From contig JAAAKB020000001.1 in NCBI GenBank assembly GCA_010014835.2, forward strand, positions 1,125,988 through 1,174,974: 48,987 nt of DNA, written 5' to 3'. Below, piece after piece: positions 44,801 through 48,987 of the stretch; the stretch's first letter is position 1, and each line of letters begins with the position of its first letter. This DNA comes from Apostichopus leukothele (Eukaryota; Echinodermata; Holothuroidea; Aspidochirotida; Stichopodidae). Below the pieces are notes generated by a model, which was not told the DNA's origin, searched no databases, and worked only from the letters and a program-made list of their open reading frames with translations. The position numbers and the translations under genes were made by a program.

Positions 44801-47800
44801 CATGTTGACTAGAATATACTTACTTTTGTATCTGGTAACTGAAGCTCCATTAACATTGTGAGGTTCTTGAAAAGACACATGAAGTGCTGTACTACTGGCT
44901 ACCGTGAGTTGGACCAATACCGGCACATCAGGGGCACCTGTCATTAAAATAGGATAGTAGACACCTTGCATTAATCAAACTACACATAGACACACCAGTA
45001 TAAATATAGTAGACACCTTGCATTAATCAAACTACAAATAGACACACCAGTATCAATATCCAGTTAACCTGCAATGAGCTGCTGATTGCTCTCTGTAATA
45101 ATGCTAAACTGGATTGCTGTGAGGCTATTTTATTACCAGTACAAAGATGGAGAAGTTATCAAACATTATCATTGCAGGTTTGCTTTCACAGCCAAACCCA
45201 AGAGTGAAACCACTTGGCGACATTTATGAGAGAAAACTCTGAACACCCATCATTCCACCAGGCAGGTGGCTCGATACAGGACATGTAATGCCACAACAAA
45301 GGCTAACAAACTACAATAGAGCAAAAACAAAGGAAGCTTACGAGCACTCTCAAAGCCTTTCTTCATCCGTGTAAGAAGTTGTAGTTGCCATTCCCATTCC
45401 ATTAACTGCTTGCTAAGATCCTGAACAGATAAAACAAAAACAAAACAACGATGACTATAGAGAACTGAAGAAGTCTAACTATACTTACAGTGATATGATG
45501 ATATGATACAGTAAAACGAAGAAATAATTTCATTTCATACACTCACCTTTGTATTAGCATCCTTAATTTTGTTGGAGTTCACTATCCTGGAAGTTAAATC
45601 CTTAATGATACGCTCAGCACTGTTTATTAATTTGTTCAGCTTTGTTATTCTGGCGTCTTTCATCAGAACTGAGAAGAAATAATGGATACGTCAGATGACC
45701 GGAAATATCAATACATTTTACAGCAAAACAGTCTAAGAAGTTTCATCCAGGCACATGTCTTTAAAACATGGTTTCATATTTGCAAATTTGCAATGACCAG
45801 AAATGAAAATGTAATCATTAGTTGATTAAGTACTTTTAAAGTGAAAGTGTTTCATATATATCAATGTGAAGAAGTATCAATGGACTGAAGAGTGCATCGA
45901 TGCTAAATACAAAGCAGATGAAGCTCAAATATGAACATCTTTGTCCAGATACTAATCTATCATGTAAAATATTCTCATACAACCTTGGGTCTTATTTAAT
46001 ATTAGGACCTAGAATACAATATAAAGAACTTACATCTGGAATTTTCTCTGGCTCCGTTAGCCAAAAGAAGTCTAGCCATGGGCATATTATTGGTCATGAT
46101 TGCAATGTCTAATGCTGTGAAGTCATCACTGTTTGCCTGGTTCACATCCAAAGTGTTCCATTTAAGAATAGCTTCAACCTCATCAAGGTCCTGGTGCTCT
46201 ACCGCATCAAAGAAAGCTGATGAATAAAAAAGAACACTAAATTAAGCACCATGCTCTCTCCTACAGCCACCTGAATAGCACCATCATCTTTCCTCCAGCC
46301 ACCTGAATAGCACCATCATCTTTCCTCCAGCCACCTGAATAGCACCATACCCTCTACCATGGCCACTCGACAAACACTATCCTCTCATTCGGAGTCACCA
46401 GCTAAGCACCATCCTCTTACTCTGACCATGAGCACTAACTTAAGCATCATCTCTCTCATAAGTCACTGATAAATGCCATGTTTTCTTTTCTGCTACCTCA
46501 CTGAACAATGTGTGTCAATTTGTTATCTAGCTTTAACTCAGGAGAAGAACCAGGTGCACGGAGGGGTGCAAAGAGGGTGCTTTCTCAATGATCTCAATTA
46601 TGATTCCCTCACAGGCTAAGACTAAATGGTCCTATATCTTTCTGGAAGTCATTGAGGCTCTTGTTTTGATGCTAACAAAGTATTTTTCGATACCCTAAGA
46701 CTGCCTCTCTTCTTCTCTTGATAAACAAGTTATAAGCCACATATTAACTATTGCAACCAGTGCATACAATAAACCTCACAATTATACTAAGTGGCTCCTC
46801 TACTTTCCAAGTCAATTTGCCGATATTATGTCATAAACTCTCTCTTCAAAGTGCATGAAACTGATCTCTTTTTGTTTGTAATAGATCAAAATAACAAGTT
46901 GAATATGCAGCATTTCCTCCTCATGAACAATTTATGATACTGTTTGCCCTTCACAAATTGCATGGAATAGATTTACAAATTTGGGAGATTATAAGGCACC
47001 TGTGTAGAGGCCAATTAAATGATTATGTTGATACATAATGGGTGCTTTCTAAAAATTCTTGTTAACATCATTGGAATTGTTAACAAATATCCGTGAAAAA
47101 GCTGTCTACTACATCTACCAAGACCAAAGGTAAAAGGTCGTATTTTATGACTTTTGGTCGTAAAAGAAAAATGAAAAAATCTTGGGCTATAAATGTCACA
47201 GTATGAAGTTAACAATCTGAATGATATTCAGCGGGCTCATTCCTGGAAAAGGAACCCTCAGTGCTGAACACTACAATTAGAAATATCTTGAATTACGACC
47301 AAGCAATTGAAGAACAAAAGCTCTTCAAAGCCATGTGAGATGGCTTAGAAATCATTTTTGCTTAAGTTTTTCTCCCTCACTACATATTGGTTTTGTTAAT
47401 ACCAATCTATCGGGCCTAAAGACACTACACATCTTTGTGGGAATTTCACAGAACTGTACAACTTATTCTAAATTTCATCTTGCAGAAGTTCCCTGAGAAT
47501 ATGCCCAAGCTATTTCAATCTAGTCACATTTGTATTCTTCAGCTTAGTGCAACTGACCCACATTTTGAACAAGGAACTAATACTTTGTATGTTTTATGCA
47601 ATGTGTATTGTATGCTGTGATCACCATGGACATCTTCAGCTTTACAACTGGTTGTGATATGCAGCAGGTGGTATGAAACCAGTTTGAATTCTCAACATTT
47701 GTATATATGCATATATGATGAGGGTAGAAATGAAGATACTGAGGTTGTTTGTTCTAACCTTGAAATTCATTGATTAGTTTGGAGCCTCTCTTAGTCTTAT

Positions 47801-47979
47801 CGGTTTGTCTCTCCATTATTGTGTCCACTTCTAAGCTGCTACCATGTCTCTTCTTTGCAGACCAGCTCCGTTGCAGTCTTATTGGAGCTGATGGTGAAGG
47901 TGGTATGGAGTTGGCAGACTTGCTTTTATCACCAGCTTGTACAAGACTTTCCATGCTGTGTGCTTTACGTACATCACCG
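38682..47979 (-). CDS. ANKFN1: ANKFN1 / wide awake (NMF9) orthologue, ankyrin and FN3 protein
   Basis: Seventeen exons, all phase-consistent, in transcript order: 47759-47979, 46034-46216, 45547-45668, 45342-45420, 44824-44937, 44433-44530, 44170-44260, 43892-44005, 43635-43737, 43287-43419, 42578-42790, 42257-42376, 41587-41793, 41070-41219, 40814-40931, 39574-39740, 38682-38850 (2402 nt, about 800 codons). Order of parts: Ser-rich head with SMESL, ankyrin repeats, a basic helical linker, FN3, and the long family-specific region ending WKSMRWLTDILQYARDRQV. Human ANKFN1 shows the same blocks (EPHNVNGASVTRYK against EPLSVNAAVVTRYK; LPHLKIRDNPNVSQEEWQWL against LCHVKIRENNNISREEWEWI). The family acts in neurons: fly wide awake in sleep timing, mouse Ankfn1/Nmf9 in behaviour and balance; a Ras-association-like domain has been described. 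The first exon here enters in phase 2 and the last exits in phase 1, so both ends are incomplete. Confidence 0.92.
39574..41219 (-). CDS. ANKFN1: ANKFN1-like exons, C-terminal part of the conserved region
   Basis: Exons 41070-41219 (IKSKPSSAQEQFQQQLSDRA, ALAHRICDLEIIELNDE), 40814-40931 (VSVILLFPPPGNVCLGPGTS, ISVPVPVFEL) and 39574-39740 (AHLSTYHPNFTRRFARLSSI, LSQQTLREAFSDEELTDAKD). They match human VSFLLLLPASDDVCTAPG, LQMFELVHF and NTQQSLREAISDSEVAAAKQ. The 41070 exon, rich in Gln and Glu, is the least conserved of the set. Confidence 0.9.
41587..42790 (-). CDS. ANKFN1: ANKFN1-like exons, conserved family region
   Basis: Exons 42578-42790 (WEDVDLLRTDLSHSNSSSAT, LGQLYFEPIRDNHGT), 42257-42376 (EPRMLPSTAVKWIPLNRMLK, ASELLMNSLP) and 41587-41793 (GLYLAYLRMRSSVDTIRVQV, PEKQPNILPHLKIRDNPNVS, QEEWQWLH). 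All three start and end in phase 0. This is the most conserved block of the family, with close matches to human YYEPIKDRHGN and GLYLGYLKLCSSVDQIKVLV. Confidence 0.93.
43061..43240 (+). repeat. 20-bp tandem array in an ANKFN1-like intron
   Basis: Nine units of GTTGTATTGTAACATATATG in exact 20-bp register with a few substitutions (TGTACTGTAATATATATG, ATGTATG). It lies in the intron between exons 42578-42790 and 43287-43419, ending about 46 bp from the donor. Confidence 0.95.
43287..44005 (-). CDS. ANKFN1: ANKFN1-like exons after FN3
   Basis: Exons 43892-44005 (SWRDCENSSPRFSNQLFLVD, ELFRKVRDSRP), 43635-43737 (basic: VRKTVRKSLKNFFQSAPKFQ, KHLKR) and 43287-43419 (GIYLATILYHEDRIMVTTED, PIVEADE, QQDFLWFMK). 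They match human RSLKHLFHSSNKFVKTLKRG, LYIAVIFYYKDNILVTNEDQ and ITQDFLWFTK. The donor of 43892-44005 is GTAATT, mildly off consensus. Confidence 0.9.
44170..44937 (-). CDS. ANKFN1: ANKFN1-like exons, fibronectin type III domain
   Basis: Three exons (44824-44937, 44433-44530, 44170-44260) encode one FN3 fold: RAPDVPVLVQLTVASSTALH, VSFQEPHNVNGASVTRYK, IEWTTSEDFQLLSG, LSYVIQGLIKGTTYYVRVSA and FNMKGFGPSQTSSPSCAVPS. The core residues are present: the Pro and Trp early in the fold, the Y-x-V-x-x-A strand and the G-x-G-P end. Introns fall between beta strands. Confidence 0.93.
44954..45057 (+). repeat. 52-bp tandem duplication next to an acceptor
   Basis: Two copies of a 52-bp unit beginning ATAGTAGACACCTTGCATTA, with two or three differences. 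It starts 17 bp from the exon boundary at 44937, so it covers the branch-point region of that intron. Confidence 0.85.
45342..45668 (-). CDS. ANKFN1: ANKFN1-like exons, helical linker
   Basis: Exons 45547-45668 (FLMKDARITKLNKLINSAER, IIKDLTSRIVNSNKIKDANTK) and 45342-45420 (DLSKQLMEWEWQLQLLTRMK, KGFESA). The charged heptad-like pattern suggests coiled coil leading into the FN3 domain. The W-x-W-x-L/RMKxGF phrase is characteristic of the family. Confidence 0.88.
46034..46216 (-). CDS. ANKFN1: ANKFN1-like exon, ankyrin repeats
   Basis: Encodes AFFDAVEHQDLDEVEAILKW, then VNQANSDDFTALDIAIMTNN and MPMARLLLANGARENS. The D-F-T-A-L-D-I-A-I and RLLLANGA phrases are the ankyrin consensus (TPLHLA...LLLxxGA) with family-type substitutions. 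About two repeats are visible. Acceptor TTATTCATCAG, donor GTAAGT. Confidence 0.9.
46264..46350 (+). repeat. 32-bp tandem repeat, nearly three copies
   Basis: Units starting CAGCCACCTGAATAGCACCA at 46264, 46296 and 46328, almost identical. They lie in the 1.5-kb intron 46217-47758. The rest of that intron shows diverged GCACCAT-type remnants (to about 46500) and otherwise nothing I recognise. Confidence 0.9.
47759..47979 (-). CDS. ANKFN1: ANKFN1-like exon, N-terminal Ser-rich segment
   Basis: Acceptor TTTTGTACCTCAG; donor AAG|GTTAGA. It reads GDVRKAHSMESLVQAGDKSK, then a Pro/Ser stretch, RLQRSWSAKKRHGSSLEVD and KTKRGSKLINEFQ. The basic SxSxxKKRHGSS parts look like phosphorylation-prone linker. 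Phase 2 at entry means at least one coding exon lies further upstream, not identified here. Confidence 0.8.
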
Positions 47980-48775
47980 CTGAGGTACAAAAAAAAATTA
48001 AGAAATTTTAAAATCTTTTGTTTGTTGTTTTGAGGTGGTGCCATGGTGGGGATGGGTTTTGTATAGAATTTATAAACTCTATACATGGTTAAGGAACATT
48101 GATCGTTAATACCACTAAGTTACCAGTTGACATAAGGCCATCAGTGACCTTTCAGTGAACTACTCTCAGCGTGGCATACATAGCCACTTGACCTTTCACA
48201 GAGATGGTAATCTTCACTTAGTTTAAAGCTAGGGTTGACAACAGGAGAGGAAATGTCACCAGTACCGTTAGTAATTCTCTACTTGAGGCCAATTTTAACA
48301 AAATTGCCTTAAGAAGCATTGATAACAACCTGTCATTTTGATGCTTTCAAAACAATTATTTACTTTCAGACAACTTAGGAATGAATTTGATATGAAAATG
48401 GATAGCTAAACATCCTGATTAAATAAGAGGACGAGATGTGAAAAGAAACTTGGCCTTGATTGGTTGAAACAAATATGCTGTTTGGCCAAAATATCAAAGT
48501 TCACAGCTTTCACTTCAGAACGTATACCTGCTTGAAGGCAAAGGAGACAGATTCTGAACAGATATAGCTTTCGTATTAGTGTATTGCATGAAGTAATTGA
48601 CTCTTTTTGTGTATTTGCTAAGTCTGTTGAAGCCATTTCCAGATTTATGGAATGTAAACATTTTTGTTGAATGGAATACAGTTAACTTTATCCTACAAAC
48701 TAATTTGTGATATAAACAGAAATGTTATTAGTTTCTCATGTTCATAAAGAGCAACAGCTACTGTAGTGGTCGGAG
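47980..48775. other. Region upstream of the first confident ANKFN1-like exon
   Basis: A 5' exon must lie here or beyond the window, since the exon at 47979 enters in phase 2. One minus-strand frame begins MASTDLANTQKESITSCNTL (48636) and reaches a donor-like GTATAC near 48529. Its phase-1 exit does not fit the 47979 exon, so I do not call it. Confidence 0.4.
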
Positions 48776-48985
48776 CTATAAAGCTAGTGTAAGTAGGAGT
48801 GGTCTTTGGTCTATATCTAGAGAGACAGTTGTCCAAGAAGCAGTGTGAGCTACATCAACAGCATTAACAATATCAGTCAGAGTTATTGATGCTAGTGAAG
48901 TATCTGTAGATAGGAGTGGTCTTTGGTCTATATCTAGAGAGACAGTTGTCCAAGAAGCAGTGTGAGCTACATCAACAGCATTAAC
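48776..48985 (-). repeat. 117-bp direct repeat carrying an open 39-codon frame
   Basis: 48794-48870 and 48911-48987 are identical over 77 bp, with a period of 117 bp. On the minus strand one frame is open from the window edge (48985) to TAG at 48776-48778. It reads VNAVDVAHTASWTTVSLDID, QRPLL, then STDTSLASITLTDI, then the same VNAVDVAHTASWTTVSLDID and QRPLLLTLAL. As 117 is 39 codons, each copy stays in frame. It may be the end of a repeat-containing protein gene or simply a minisatellite with a convenient period. The family is unknown. The stretch is cut by the window. Confidence 0.5.
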
Positions 48986-48987
48986 AA

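Noticed and set aside
48406-48636. MASTDLANTQKE frame as the first exon of the ANKFN1-like gene
   Set aside because: Its best donor exits in phase 1, while the exon at 47979 needs a phase-2 partner. The direct join makes a frame that soon hits a stop.

Overview
The window is animal nuclear DNA: spliced genes with GT-AG introns, AT-rich intergenic sequence, a decayed LINE, many short tandem arrays and two assembly gaps of exactly 100 N. Gene content, the LINE type and dispersed AGGTCA-rich repeats suggest a marine invertebrate, perhaps a deuterostome such as an echinoderm. The species is an inference, not a recognition.

Three protein-coding genes can be supported. (1) Plus strand, 7000-16292: a TNRC6/GW182 (gawky) orthologue, the scaffold that links Argonaute-miRNA complexes to deadenylases. 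I resolved 9 coding exons whose phases all agree, giving 1571 residues with GW repeats, an Ago-hook-like motif, a UBA domain, a Q-rich region, a P-GL motif, an RRM and a Trp-containing C-terminus. Possible 5' non-coding exons lie at 5638-5737, 6257-6274 and 6896-6999. (2) Plus strand, from 28082: the first large coding exon of a USP31/USP43-type ubiquitin-specific protease. It holds the catalytic Cys box but stops at a splice donor at 29755, and I find no later exon. (3) Minus strand, 47979 down to 38682: seventeen phase-consistent exons (about 800 codons) of an ANKFN1 / wide awake (NMF9) orthologue, with ankyrin repeats, an FN3 domain and the conserved family C-terminal region. Its first exon(s) and its last exon are not certain.

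Layout: 1-560 LINE remnant (minus); 561-6999 flank and possible 5' exons with a dispersed repeat; 7000-16292 TNRC6; 16293-26594 ten kilobases with no recognisable gene, rich in A tracts on the plus strand, perhaps partly a very long TNRC6 3'UTR; 26595-26694 gap; 26770-27275 degenerate 21-bp array; 27280-27790 CpG-rich likely promoter; 28082-29755 USP exon; 29756-38681 non-coding, with foldbacks, tandem arrays, a gap at 37665-37764 inside a 23-bp satellite, and two weak candidate minus-strand exons; 38682-47979 ANKFN1-like; 47980-48987 upstream region ending in a 117-bp (39-codon) repeat that runs off the window.

The genes do not form one pathway: TNRC6 acts in miRNA silencing, the USP in deubiquitination, and ANKFN1/wide awake in neuronal function. 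Their linkage is informative, because the human orthologues also cluster on 16p12 (TNRC6A, USP31) and on chromosome 17 (TNRC6C, ANKFN1, USP43). I found no convincing undescribed system. The most useful leads are the conserved linkage, the missing part of the USP gene, the possible giant 3'UTR, the apparent lack of a PAM2 motif, and the in-frame 39-codon repeat at the right edge.
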